Assembly: GCA_963741845.1 (NCBI GenBank)
Contig: CAVUJV010000031.1
Span: 65,599-129,598, forward strand
Reading direction: 5' to 3'
DNA: 64,000 nucleotides
Source: Roseiarcus sp963741845
GTDB lineage: Bacteria; Pseudomonadota; Alphaproteobacteria; Rhizobiales; Beijerinckiaceae
The position numbers and the translations under genes were made by a program. How positions within the stretch are numbered: position 1 is the first letter of the stretch; the number at the start of each line of letters is the position of its first letter. Below are positions 1 to 8,641 of this stretch, piece after piece. Under the pieces are notes generated by a model. The model was not told where the DNA came from. It was given only the letters and a program-made list of their open reading frames with translations, and searched no databases.

Positions 1-2
1 TG

Positions 3-350
3 TTGACGGCGCGCCAGCTAGGCCTTGATGGGCTGTTCGAGGATGCGTTCGACATCGTGGCCGCAAGCCTCATGCCCAAGCCAGCGGAGGCCGCTTACGA
101 CGCTTTCTTCCGCAAATACGGGGCGGACCCTAAGGCGGCCGCCATGTTCGAGGACGTCGCCAGGAATCTCGTGCCGGCCAAGGCGCGCGGCTTGACCACG
201 GTGCTGGTGGGCGCGAGACCGGGGCAGGCGGACCATCGCGAAGCGCACGACCGCGCCCCGGCCGCGGATATAACGGCGGCGGCCGATTTCACCACGGACA
301 ACCTCGGCGGATTCCTGGCGAGGATCAACGCGCAGCTCAGCGGCGACTGA
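3..350 (+). CDS. HAD-family pyrimidine 5'-nucleotidase, C-terminal part (cut by window edge)
   Basis: The reading frame is already open at the window edge, so only the C-terminal ~115 residues are present and the true start lies upstream. The segment AAYDAFFRKYGADPKAAAMF followed by EDVARNLVPAKARGLTTVLV matches the motif-III/IV end of bacterial pyrimidine 5'-nucleotidases (SDT1/PHM8-like HAD hydrolases), where the E-D pair of MFEDVARN helps bind Mg2+. The catalytic DxD motif I is outside the window. The family dephosphorylates nucleoside monophosphates in the cytoplasm. The assignment rests on motif similarity only; another HAD phosphatase is possible. Confidence 0.6.
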   Translation: MTARQLGLDGLFEDAFDIVAASLMPKPAEAAYDAFFRKYGADPKAAAMFEDVARNLVPAKARGLTTVLVGARPGQADHREAHDRAPAADITAAADFTTDNLGGFLARINAQLSGD

Positions 351-522
351 AGGCAACTGTGGTGGGCTTCTATCGACCCGTTCCCAATTTGATCGCGACG
401 CCGACGATGACCAGAAACACGATGAAGGCGATGATCCCCCCGGTGACGATCAGTCCATCCGCGGTGGTGAATAGCTGAACTCATCGCAGGGCGCTCGTTG
501 GGCGTGGGTTTACGGAGACAGT

Positions 523-2076
523 TTAGGACCCGGGCGCCGTCGGGATCAATCCCGATCCGGCGGTGACGTCGAAAGGCGGCGCTTTCGCGTACCTCCGCAT
601 CAACGCGCAAAGCGCCGATGTCGTAAGGCGCGACCCGCGCGCGACCGGTAATGTCCACGGAGGGAGCGGATTGCTCCGACCCGGCCTTGTAGGCGCTGCT
701 GACGGGCGTCGGCCTCAGGTCAAACGTCTTGCTGTCGCGATCGAAGCCGATCGACCCGAAGATCGACTTGTCGATGCGATTGCCGTCGAGCCGCGGATCA
801 CGTCGGGGCTGCGAGCCCGAGGATGTGCAGCTGAAGCTGAGCTCCGCGACATTGTGGTCGCACGTCTGCTTCTGCGAGCCTGAACACCGTCGCAATATTG
901 TTGCGGACGACGACGTTCCGGGATGGCCGGTGATCTTTCGAAGCGGTTACGGCGATCCAGGTCGTATCGCGACCATCGGGATGCGCGCGGACCACCGTGT
1001 TGTTCGCGATGAGGAGGTTGTCGACGCCGGCCATTTCACTCCGTGCCACGCGGTGGTGATGACGAGGTTGTTAACGATGGTCACGCCGTCCCAATGGCCA
1101 TCGAAAACGCTGATCCCCTGCAGGGGGTGGTCGAAATTGATGACGCGATTCGAGTCGATCACGACGTTGTGGGCATTTCCCCAGCCTTAAATCCCATCGG
1201 GATGCAACGGCTCCGTCGGAAAATGCATGCCGTCGCGGATGAGATTCTTACGCACCGTAAGGTTGCTGGCGGTGATTTCCATGCCGTCATTGCCGAAGCG
1301 TTCGATGAGGTTGTCCTCGACGAGCGAATTGTCGCCGGAGGACATCCCGATCACATTGCGTAGATTGAAGAAATGGTTGTGGATCAAGGTCGTGCAACTG
1401 GCCGTCGTCGTCAGTCCGACGAAATAGGGCTTGTCGACCCAGTCCTGTTCTGTCCAGGATTCGGTCGAGTCCGCGGTCGAGACCGAATTGTCGATGAAGA
1501 CGATGTTGTCGCTGGGCCCCTGCCAGCCGTGGCTCTCGAACCAGACAAGGCTGCGGAATTTCTCCGCTGCGGGCCGCGATTTTCTGAAATTTCAGACCCT
1601 TGAACAGCCAGTGCGACGATGCGATCACGTGCAGGGAATCGATAAGCGGCGTCTGGTCCTTTCCGGCGACGACCGAGATGAAGTCGCTGTTCGCATATTG
1701 TCTGATATCGACGTCCCCGTGGTCGCCGTTCATGAGCACTAGCGTGTCTCCGGGCTTGATCGGCCCCTGCGGATTGACAGCCAGCATGGAACCGTCCTTG
1801 GTATTCTCGCGGTGTTTTCTCGTCGCAACCATGTGGTTTTGCGGAGCCATGACCTCGGCAAGGGTGCGCCAGGGTCTCGCCTCAGAGCCGTCGTTCGTCA
1901 TCGATCCACGCTGTGGATCGATGTAGAAGGTGTGGCCGTCGGCTTGAGGACGGCGGGGCGTCGCAACCCTTCGCAACCTCGATCGCGCTCGCACGTGACG
2001 TCATGCCCGCCAGACAGGTCAGGGCAAACAACGAAGTTGCCAGGCATTTCCAGTTTCTCGCGTGATGCTTGTGCAC
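523..2076 (-). pseudogene. Secreted right-handed beta-helix (pectate-lyase-like) protein, frameshifted
   Basis: Pieces of one protein lie in order on the minus strand in changing frames. They are a signal-peptide-like segment (NWKCLATSLFALTCLAG, ending ASA, about 2050-1985), HTFYIDPQRGSMTNDGSEA typical of the N-terminus of beta-helix proteins, and several beta-strand/turn rungs (LIHNHFFNLRNVIGMSSGDN; VVIDSNRVINFDHPLQGISV; NLLIANNTVVRAHPDG). The end is near DIGALRVDAE. Frames change near 1945, 1560, 1040 and 890, and an in-frame TAA lies near 1188. At 1944 and 1559 the frame is restored by removing one base of a run, so part of the damage may be sequence error; the in-frame stop argues for some real decay. 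The start is uncertain; a GTG at 2076 precedes the signal peptide. The substrate is unknown, possibly the exopolysaccharide of the neighbouring locus. Confidence 0.6.
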
Positions 2077-2389
2077 AATTGGGCGGAGATTGGCGCGCAG
2101 CAGCGTCGTTGCGCAATCCCCCGCAGGCCGGGCCGCCATCAAGTCACTCCATCTCCGAATCGAACTGGGGAACTGCGGTAAACAACGATTGCGTCCGAAT
2201 TCGTACTGTTACCAGGCCGAGCGCGCCTGGCTCGTGGGGTCCTTAGCACGGCCCCGACTTTGTGGGAGACAGACGGTCGTGCGGCTGCTAGAGGGACGCC
2301 CCGAGGCGCCGAGCGCCCGTCCTCACGGCGCAAGAGTAGAAGAGCTGAGGGGAGGAGGCAGTCGAGGTCTGTCCTGGATCGAGGAAATC

Positions 2390-3871
2390 ATGAGCGGCGT
2401 ACGATCGCTAAAACGAAACTTCCTCATTAACCTCGCCAGTCCCCTCACCCGCGTAGCCGTCGCCTTGGTCAGCGTTCCCCTTTACGTTCATCACGTTGGG
2501 AACGCCCGCTATGGCGTGATATCGCTTGTCTGGATGCTTCTCGGCTACGGCGGCTTCCTGGACCTGGGTATGTCCCGCGCCGCCGTGAACGCCTTGGCGA
2601 AATTGCGGGATGCGCCGCATGCCGAGCGTTCCCGCGTGCTCGTCACGACGTTCGCAATTAATCTCGGCCTGGGTTTGGTCGCGGCAGCGATCGGCTATGG
2701 CGTCGCCGACGTCATCTTTTCTCATTTCGTGCGCGTTCCCGAGGAGTTGCAGCCCGAGATCAGAGCGGCGCTCCCCTGGATCGCCGCCATGCTGCCGATG
2801 ACATTTCTCATGGGGGCCGGGTTTGGCGCGCTCGAATCGCGGGAACGATTCGGTCTTGCCAATATTGTCGCCATTTTCTCGATGACTCTAACCCAGATCG
2901 GTCCAGTGCTTGTCGCCATCGGGATCGGGCCGTCGCTGCGGATCGTGATTCCGGCGATCGCCATTTCGTCTTTCTCCGCGCTCCTGCTGCTGCTCGTCCT
3001 GGTCTATCGGGAAGAGGGCCCGCTGCGCATCTCACATTTCAACTTGCCGACCGCGAAAAAACTCCTTGGTTATGGAGGCTGGGTGTCTGTGGCGGGAATC
3101 CTGGGCATGATGCTGCTGACGCTCGACCAGCTCGTGATCGGCGCCGTGGCAGGCGTCGCGGCCGTCGCCTATTACGCAGTCGCAGGACGGCTTGTAATGC
3201 AGAGCCAGCTGTTTTCGACCGCGCTCGCGCGTACGCTCTTTCCGCGGCTGTCGCTCGTGGGCCCGGCGGAGGCGAAGCAACTCGCATCGCGCGCGCTTGT
3301 CGCGCTGGCGCTCGGATATGGCGCGGTGGTGGCTACCGCGATTGTGGTTACGCCGGTCTTTTTTCATTTCTGGCTCGGCGAGGAATTCGCGTCGGCATCG
3401 TCGCCGCTCGCCCAGATCATGTTCATCGGCGTCTGGTTCAGCGCCCTCGTCGTCGCGCCCTATCACCTTCTTCAGGCGCAAGGTCGGCCGGATCTGCCCG
3501 GCAAGGTGAGCGCGATTGAGATCCTGCCGTTTTTTGGCGCGCTCTGGGGGGCGACCTGGGCTTTCGGGCTTACGGGCGCTGCCGTGGTGTGGACTTTGCG
3601 GCAGGTGTTCGAAGCGATCATCATGCTCTGGGTTTCCGGAATGCCGCGCAGCAGCATCGTCACCGCATTGCCCTCGATCGTGGTCAGCCTGATCGCGCTG
3701 GTCGTCGCACATGAGGCCGGTCCGAGGATCTCCGTGGCTTTGCCGGCCGCGGCCCTGGTGGGAGCCATCTCGGTCGGACTCGCCCTGTTCCGGTCAGAGG
3801 ATCTGAGACGGATGGCCTTGTCGGTGACGGGTCGCGTCTTCGCCTTTCGCGGTCTTCGGGGCGCGGCATGA
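2390..3871 (+). CDS. Wzx-like oligosaccharide flippase (MATE/MOP superfamily)
   Basis: A 493-residue protein made almost wholly of hydrophobic helices, about 12-14 of them, with the charged N-terminus MSGVRSLKRNFLINL seen in polysaccharide transporters (Polysacc_synt family). These proteins flip lipid-linked repeat units across the inner membrane for Wzy-dependent polymer assembly. I chose ATG 2390 because GAGGA sits five bases upstream and the membrane-protein similarity begins there; an open frame continues upstream but has no membrane character. The gene is followed after 177 bp by the EpsF-like chain-length gene on the same strand, so both probably serve exopolysaccharide export. Substrate not predictable. 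Confidence 0.8.
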   Translation: MSGVRSLKRNFLINLASPLTRVAVALVSVPLYVHHVGNARYGVISLVWMLLGYGGFLDLGMSRAAVNALAKLRDAPHAERSRVLVTTFAINLGLGLVAAAIGYGVADVIFSHFVRVPEELQPEIRAALPWIAAMLPMTFLMGAGFGALESRERFGLANIVAIFSMTLTQIGPVLVAIGIGPSLRIVIPAIAISSFSALLLLLVLVYREEGPLRISHFNLPTAKKLLGYGGWVSVAGILGMMLLTLDQLVIGAVAGVAAVAYYAVAGRLVMQSQLFSTALARTLFPRLSLVGPAEAKQLASRALVALALGYGAVVATAIVVTPVFFHFWLGEEFASASSPLAQIMFIGVWFSALVVAPYHLLQAQGRPDLPGKVSAIEILPFFGALWGATWAFGLTGAAVVWTLRQVFEAIIMLWVSGMPRSSIVTALPSIVVSLIALVVAHEAGPRISVALPAAALVGAISVGLALFRSEDLRRMALSVTGRVFAFRGLRGAA

Positions 3872-4048
3872 CCTTCGCGAAAGCGCTACGCGGGCGTCGA
3901 TCCGACGTGGCGGCGAGATTGTGTACATTGTTTTCAACTTTTTTCGCTGGCGGCCCGAAAGGCGCCATTTTTCATGTAAACACAATCCGCTATATGAGTA
4001 GGAAACGCCGGTTTGTAGCGTCGTCCTACGCGCTTTGGGAGTTATATT

Positions 4049-5428
4049 GTGTCCATTAGCCAAGTCCTCACCATCCTGGCTCGGCGCAGCTGGATCGTCC
4101 TTCTGACATTGGCTGCCGCCCTGATCGCCGCTGCGGCCGTGCTGATTTTCGTGCCGGGCCGGTATGATGCGATCGCGACGGCCACGATCGATACCGATAT
4201 CGATCCGGTGAGCGGGCTCGCGCCGGGCGCCAACATGATGGGCCTGATACAGGGAAATCTGATGCAACTCGTGCAGAGCCAGCGGGTTGCGCGCGACGTG
4301 GTGCAGCGGCTCAACCTTACCGCGAATCCGGCCACCCAGGAGCAATATCGCCAGTCCGCCTCTTTCGGTCGCGAAAGCATCGAAGACTGGATGGCGGACT
4401 CCATCCTTAACGGTGTCGATCCCAAATTTGGTATGGGGACAAACGTCCTGTCGATCCGATACAAGTCCGGCAATCCGAACCAGGCCGCGTTGCTCGCCAA
4501 CGCGTTTCTCGCGTCGACCATCGACGCGAGCATTGCGATGAAAGTTGCTTCGGCCGAGCAGACGGCGGGCTGGTTCGCACCGCAGATCGATCTATTGCGT
4601 AAAGAGCTCGAACAGTCCCGCATGGCGCTGGAGCAGGAACAGATCAAGACCAACGTGACCAGCCTCGACACCGAGTCGTCTGCGCTTTCCGCCGTCTCAA
4701 ACGACTTGGCCAACGCGAGGGGCGCCTTGACAGCGCTTCAGAGCCGGCTCGAAAGCGGCACGACCAATCTATCCGTCGATCCGTCTGATCCGGATTTGCA
4801 GATGCTCAATGGTCTGAAGGAAAAGCTGACGACCGCGCAAATTACTTACAACTCAATCAGGACCAGTCTTGGGCCTAACAATCCGAAGATGGTGACCGAG
4901 GCGGCGAATATCGCGCAACTGAAGAGGCAGATCGCCGAGGCGACCGAGAAGGTCCGGCAGCATCTGAAGGATCGAATCGCGCAAACCCAGGATCAGGTCA
5001 AAGCGCTGCAGGTCCGCCAGGCGGAAGCGCAAAAGAACGCGATTACCGCCCAGGCGCGGCGCGATCGGGTCGGCATGCTGCAGCGCGACGTCGCGTTTCG
5101 TCTGGAGCAGTTGAACGAGCGCGAGAAGGCGGCCGCCCAGGCGAAACTGCAGAGCAAGCTGACCTTCGCCAATATCGCAGTTCTCGATAAGGCGACCCCG
5201 CCGCTTGATCCAGCGTTTCCGAAGCGCATTCCGGTCATTATCGTCGCAATCGGTGGAGGACTGGCGCTCGGTCTCGTGCTTGCGCTACTTGCAGAAATGC
5301 TCGACCGGAGGATTCGCGCTCCCATGGATCTGGAACTGGCAAGTTCCGGTCCGGTGTTGGGCGTGATCAGGGGCCCGCGCAAGATTTCCGGCTTCCGCAG
5401 GCCTGTCCAGCGGTTGCCGGCAACGTGA
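4049..5428 (+). CDS. epsF: EpsF/Wzz-type polysaccharide chain-length determinant
   Basis: A 459-residue protein with the polysaccharide co-polymerase layout. There is a short cytoplasmic N-terminus, TM1 at about residues 15-34, a long periplasmic region rich in charged helices (about 150-350, coiled-coil character), and TM2 at about 392-413, followed by a short tail (MLDRR...). There is no Walker-type BY-kinase domain, which fits the kinase-less EpsF group linked to exosortase loci. The start is GTG 4049, with GGGAG seven to eleven bases upstream. It would set chain length of the exopolysaccharide together with the flippase at 2390. The symbol is a family-level guess; generic Wzz is the alternative. 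Confidence 0.75.
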   Translation: MSISQVLTILARRSWIVLLTLAAALIAAAAVLIFVPGRYDAIATATIDTDIDPVSGLAPGANMMGLIQGNLMQLVQSQRVARDVVQRLNLTANPATQEQYRQSASFGRESIEDWMADSILNGVDPKFGMGTNVLSIRYKSGNPNQAALLANAFLASTIDASIAMKVASAEQTAGWFAPQIDLLRKELEQSRMALEQEQIKTNVTSLDTESSALSAVSNDLANARGALTALQSRLESGTTNLSVDPSDPDLQMLNGLKEKLTTAQITYNSIRTSLGPNNPKMVTEAANIAQLKRQIAEATEKVRQHLKDRIAQTQDQVKALQVRQAEAQKNAITAQARRDRVGMLQRDVAFRLEQLNEREKAAAQAKLQSKLTFANIAVLDKATPPLDPAFPKRIPVIIVAIGGGLALGLVLALLAEMLDRRIRAPMDLELASSGPVLGVIRGPRKISGFRRPVQRLPAT

Positions 5429-5630
5429 GGCGGCTCTTCGGATCCTGACTGGCGCCGGTCCGCTCGTCAAAGCTATCTGAGGCGGCAGAGGGTCTCCGTC
5501 AGAGAGGCGCAACCGCGAATGTCGTTGCGGGCGAGCTTTGGCGGGATCGGCGCGAGGCCCGATTGGAAGCGTCGACTCTTGCCGCGCGTCGGTCTTGCGC
5601 GAGCGGCAGGCCTATTTTCACCGAAGTTCA

Positions 5631-5675
5631 AGAATGCCATGCCTCGCTGGTCTCCCGCGAGGCATGGTCCATTCT
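5631..5675. terminator. Hairpin between convergent epsF and epsD-like genes
   Basis: Inverted repeat: CCATGCCTCGC (5637-5647) pairs with GCGAGGCATGG (5657-5667) around a nine-base loop. An outer AGAATG/CATTCT pair extends the stem past a two-base bulge. It lies in the 301-bp gap between two converging genes and is the only structure I see there. No long T-run follows on either strand, so a bidirectional terminator is plausible but not certain. Confidence 0.45.
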
Positions 5676-5729
5676 GCGTCATAACGAGCGGGTACGGCCG
5701 ATTGGGAGCGCGGCGCCCCTCGCCAGCTC

Positions 5730-6725
5730 TCACTTCTTCTGTGTGTCCTTGCTCTCCGACCCTTGCTCGGCGGGCTCGCCGGGCGCGGGAGCCGCTGAAC
5801 CGGGAGCTTCCGTTCCGGTCGGCGTGCTCGGTTCAGGAGCGGGCGTCGGCGCGGTCATCACTTTCGTGAGATCGCCCTCGTATTTCGCGCTGGCAAGGGC
5901 GGCGTCCAACGTATCCTTTCCGATCTTCCTCGCGATCTCGTTGCGCAATTCGCGCCGGGCGAACGCGGTCGCCTGCTCGCCGCTGAGAGGCTTGTCATCG
6001 ACGGACATGACTTTGAAGAAGCTGGCGCTGGTCCGCGAACGGACGAAGAAGATGTCGTCGGGCTTGCGGTTATCGAGCGGCTTCAGCATTTCGGCCGGCA
6101 CTGTGGCGCCGTCGAGCGCGCCTGGTCCTCGGCTGTATTTGATGCCGAGCTCGTTGAGCTTGGCGACGACCTGGTCGAGTGAGCTGAAATTCTTAACCGC
6201 AGTTGAGAGAGACTCCATATTCGGCTGCGGGACGAAAGTGATCTGTTCGATGTTGAAGATCTGCCGTTTTGCGAACTTCTCCGGATGAGCCTGGATGTAG
6301 GAGTCGACCTCGCTGTTCGAGATCGCGCTGATCTTCTGCGCCAATTCCCGCTGCACATAAGCGCCCGCCAGGACCTGCTCCCGGCCGCGTAACAGATCGA
6401 GAAGCACGGTCGGTTCGCGATCAAGCTTCGCCGCCATCGCCTGCTGGTCAAGATATTTGCGCTCAATGATGCGGCTCAGCGCCGCCTTGATGATCGCGTT
6501 GTCCTTGCGTTTGTCCGGCGGCACGTTGGCGAGGCGCAGTTCGTTGTCGAGTTCGGGCTGAGTGATATCGTCGGTCCCGACATGAGCGATCACTTGCCCG
6601 GCGGCTTTGACGACGTCCCCCGTCTCTTTCTTCTGGCCGCAACCGGCAAGCGCCAGAGCGCCGCACAAAACGAGCGCTGTTCCAGCGACGCCCCAGCCCC
6701 TGTGTGAGCCGCTCTCTACCTGCAT
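5730..6725 (-). CDS. epsD: EpsD-type peptidyl-prolyl cis-trans isomerase lipoprotein
   Basis: 331 residues with a lipoprotein signal peptide: hydrophobic stretch GTALVLCGALALAGC ending in the lipobox LAGC (Cys about 29). After it comes a SurA/PrsA-like chaperone core (segment about 45-270: TDDITQPELDNELRLANV, then QAHPEKFAKRQIFNIEQITF). It ends in a low-complexity Pro/Glu/Ser/Thr tail from about 290. EpsD-family PPIases occur in exosortase/exopolysaccharide loci and probably help fold or assemble secreted partners in the periplasm. It faces epsF convergently, and the divergent neighbour is urtA. The family name is recognition from pattern; a parvulin-type active site cannot be proven by eye. 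Confidence 0.75.
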   Translation of the reverse strand: MQVESGSHRGWGVAGTALVLCGALALAGCGQKKETGDVVKAAGQVIAHVGTDDITQPELDNELRLANVPPDKRKDNAIIKAALSRIIERKYLDQQAMAAKLDREPTVLLDLLRGREQVLAGAYVQRELAQKISAISNSEVDSYIQAHPEKFAKRQIFNIEQITFVPQPNMESLSTAVKNFSSLDQVVAKLNELGIKYSRGPGALDGATVPAEMLKPLDNRKPDDIFFVRSRTSASFFKVMSVDDKPLSGEQATAFARRELRNEIARKIGKDTLDAALASAKYEGDLTKVMTAPTPAPEPSTPTGTEAPGSAAPAPGEPAEQGSESKDTQKK

Positions 6726-7094
6726 AAAGCCTCTTCTCCTTCGTTGGCTCCTTCGCGCCGTTTGTCGGGCGCAACGGAACCGCGGTGAACCGTCGACGTC
6801 TCCCTTGGCGCAAAAGCATATCAGGCGCGTGTCGGAACTTCAATTCGCGCTCAAGACTTCTGCCGACCATAGGCGTCGACGCGCCGCAGAACGTGACCCG
6901 AAATGGGCTCAGACGCTATAGGGCCGTTCTGACATTTTGGCTAATGCGGTCTCTGTTTATACGAAGAAAAACTGTATGTCCAAGTGATCGTCACGGCGCG
7001 GCGTCGCAACGGGCAATCGTCGGGTTGTGACCAATTATTCGGCGCCAAGCCTCGGAATCGGGCTGCGCTTTGATCTTCTCGTTGATGAAACGCG

Positions 7095-7110
7095 TGGCAC
7101 GCTCATTGCA
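7095..7110 (+). promoter_or_regulatory. Sigma-54 (RpoN) -24/-12 promoter of urtABCDE
   Basis: TGGCAC, five bases, then TTGCA: an exact match to the RpoN consensus TGGCACG-N4-TTGCW with correct spacing. It lies 72 bp upstream of the urtA ATG and in the right direction. Urea transporters are commonly under nitrogen (NtrC/RpoN) control, so the site is expected biologically. I see no convincing NtrC dyad in the 370 bp upstream. Confidence 0.85.
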
Positions 7111-7181
7111 AATCCCAGCGAGGCTCCTGGGGGCCAGCGGTCAAAATCCTTCCCTGGAAGGCACTCGACGAGGACACGTTC

Positions 7182-8477
7182 ATGTCGCTGATAAAAAGGA
7201 TACTCTCTCGCGCTGCGGGAGCGGTGGTCGGAGGGGCGCTCGCGCTGGGCCTGACCGCCGCCAAGGCGGAAGATACGATCAAGATCGGCATCCTCCATTC
7301 ATTGTCTGGCACGATGGCGATCAGCGAGACGACGTTGAAGGACGTCATGCTGATGCTGATCGACGAGCAGAACAAGAAGGGCGGCGTCCTCGGCAAGAAG
7401 CTTGAGGCGGTGGTCGTCGACCCGGCTTCAAACTGGCCGCTGTTCGCGGAAAAGGCGCGCGAGCTCATCGAGAAGGACAAGGTCGCCGCCGTGTTCGGCT
7501 GCTGGACCTCGGTCTCGCGCAAGTCGGTGCTGCCGGTGTTCAAGGAGTTGAACAACATCCTCTTCTATCCGGTGCAGTACGAGGGCGAGGAATCCGAGCG
7601 CAACGTGTTCTACACCGGGGCCGCCCCGAACCAGCAGGCGATCCCGGCTGTCGACTATCTGATGAGCGCCGACGGCGGCTCGGTGAAGCGCTGGGTGCTC
7701 GAGGGCACCGACTACGTCTATCCGCGCACGACCAACAAGATCCTCGAAGCGTATCTGAAGCTCAAGGGCGTCAAGCCCGAGGACATCATGATCAACTACA
7801 CGCCGTTCGGCTTCTCCGACTGGCAGACCGAAGTGTCGAAGATCAAGGCCTTCGGCTCGGCCGGCAAGAAGACGGCGGTCGTCTCGACCATCAACGGCGA
7901 CGCCAACGTTCCCTTCTACAAGGAGCTCGGCAACCAGGGGATCAAGGCCACGGACATTCCGGTCGTCGCTTTCTCGGTCGGCGAGGAGGAACTCGCGGGC
8001 CTCGACACGAAGCCGCTCGTCGGTCACCTCGCGGCCTGGAACTACTTCGAGTCGATCGACACGCCGGCCAACAAGGAATTCATCAAGAAGTGGCATGAGT
8101 TCACCAAGAAGCCGAACCGCACCACCAACGACCCGATGGAAGCCCACTACATTGGCTTCAACATGTGGGTGAAGGCGGTCGAGAAGGCGCAGAGCTTCGA
8201 CCCGGACAAGGTCATCCCCGCCATGATCGGCGTCGCGGCGCCGAACCTGACCGGCGGCCTCTCGACCATGATGCCGAACCACCACATCACGAAGCCCGTC
8301 TACATCGGCGAGATCCAGCCGGACGGTCAGTTCAACGTGGTCTGGCAGACGCCCGGCACGATCGTCGCCCAGGAATGGTCGCCCTATCTCGAAGGCTCAA
8401 AGGACCTCATCGCGGACTGGCGTTCGCCGATGTCCTGCGGCAACTACAATGTGGTGAAAGGAAAGTGCGGCGGCTGA
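7182..8477 (+). CDS. urtA: Urea ABC transporter, periplasmic substrate-binding protein
   Basis: A 431-residue protein with signal peptide (MSLIKRILSRAAGAVVGGAL..., cleavage after AKA near residue 29) followed by a type I periplasmic-binding fold starting DTIKIGILHSLSGTMAISE. Segments such as AVFGCWTSVSRKSVLPVFKE and LFYPVQYEGEESERNVFYTG are hallmarks of UrtA rather than of branched-chain amino-acid binding proteins. It captures urea or short-chain amides in the periplasm for UrtBC/DE. It is the first gene of the operon, 72 bp behind a sigma-54 promoter and separated from urtB by a stem-loop, which probably allows higher expression than the permease genes. Confidence 0.95.
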   Translation: MSLIKRILSRAAGAVVGGALALGLTAAKAEDTIKIGILHSLSGTMAISETTLKDVMLMLIDEQNKKGGVLGKKLEAVVVDPASNWPLFAEKARELIEKDKVAAVFGCWTSVSRKSVLPVFKELNNILFYPVQYEGEESERNVFYTGAAPNQQAIPAVDYLMSADGGSVKRWVLEGTDYVYPRTTNKILEAYLKLKGVKPEDIMINYTPFGFSDWQTEVSKIKAFGSAGKKTAVVSTINGDANVPFYKELGNQGIKATDIPVVAFSVGEEELAGLDTKPLVGHLAAWNYFESIDTPANKEFIKKWHEFTKKPNRTTNDPMEAHYIGFNMWVKAVEKAQSFDPDKVIPAMIGVAAPNLTGGLSTMMPNHHITKPVYIGEIQPDGQFNVVWQTPGTIVAQEWSPYLEGSKDLIADWRSPMSCGNYNVVKGKCGG

Positions 8478-8499
8478 TCTCGTAGACAGACGAACCCAT

Positions 8500-8532
8500 G
8501 CGGCCCTTCTTCCTTCGGGGAGAAGGAGCCGC
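8500..8532 (+). promoter_or_regulatory. Stem-loop between urtA and urtB
   Basis: GCGGC (8500-8504) pairs with GCCGC (8528-8532), and inside it CCTTCTTCC pairs imperfectly with GGGAGAAGG around a TTCG loop. No T-run follows. Such structures after a binding-protein gene usually stabilise the upstream message or partly attenuate read-through, giving more binding protein than permease. Confidence 0.5.
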
Positions 8533-8641
8533 CGGGGCGCCGCAACGGATCGACGATCCTTTTGCTCCCGATGTCTCTCCGCAAAGCGCGAAGAGACGGG
8601 AGCCCTGAGCTGACAGCCCTTTCCGGCCGAGTGCCCCTTTC

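Noticed and set aside
370..480. Minus-strand frame coding a hydrophobic peptide (GLIVTGGIIAFIVFLVIVGV)
   Set aside because: It looks like a small one-helix protein, but a TGA sits directly upstream of the helix and no start codon is available.
3868..4059. 63-codon plus-strand frame after the flippase gene
   Set aside because: Its ATG overlaps the flippase stop but it has no ribosome-binding site of its own or family pattern and runs into the epsF start.
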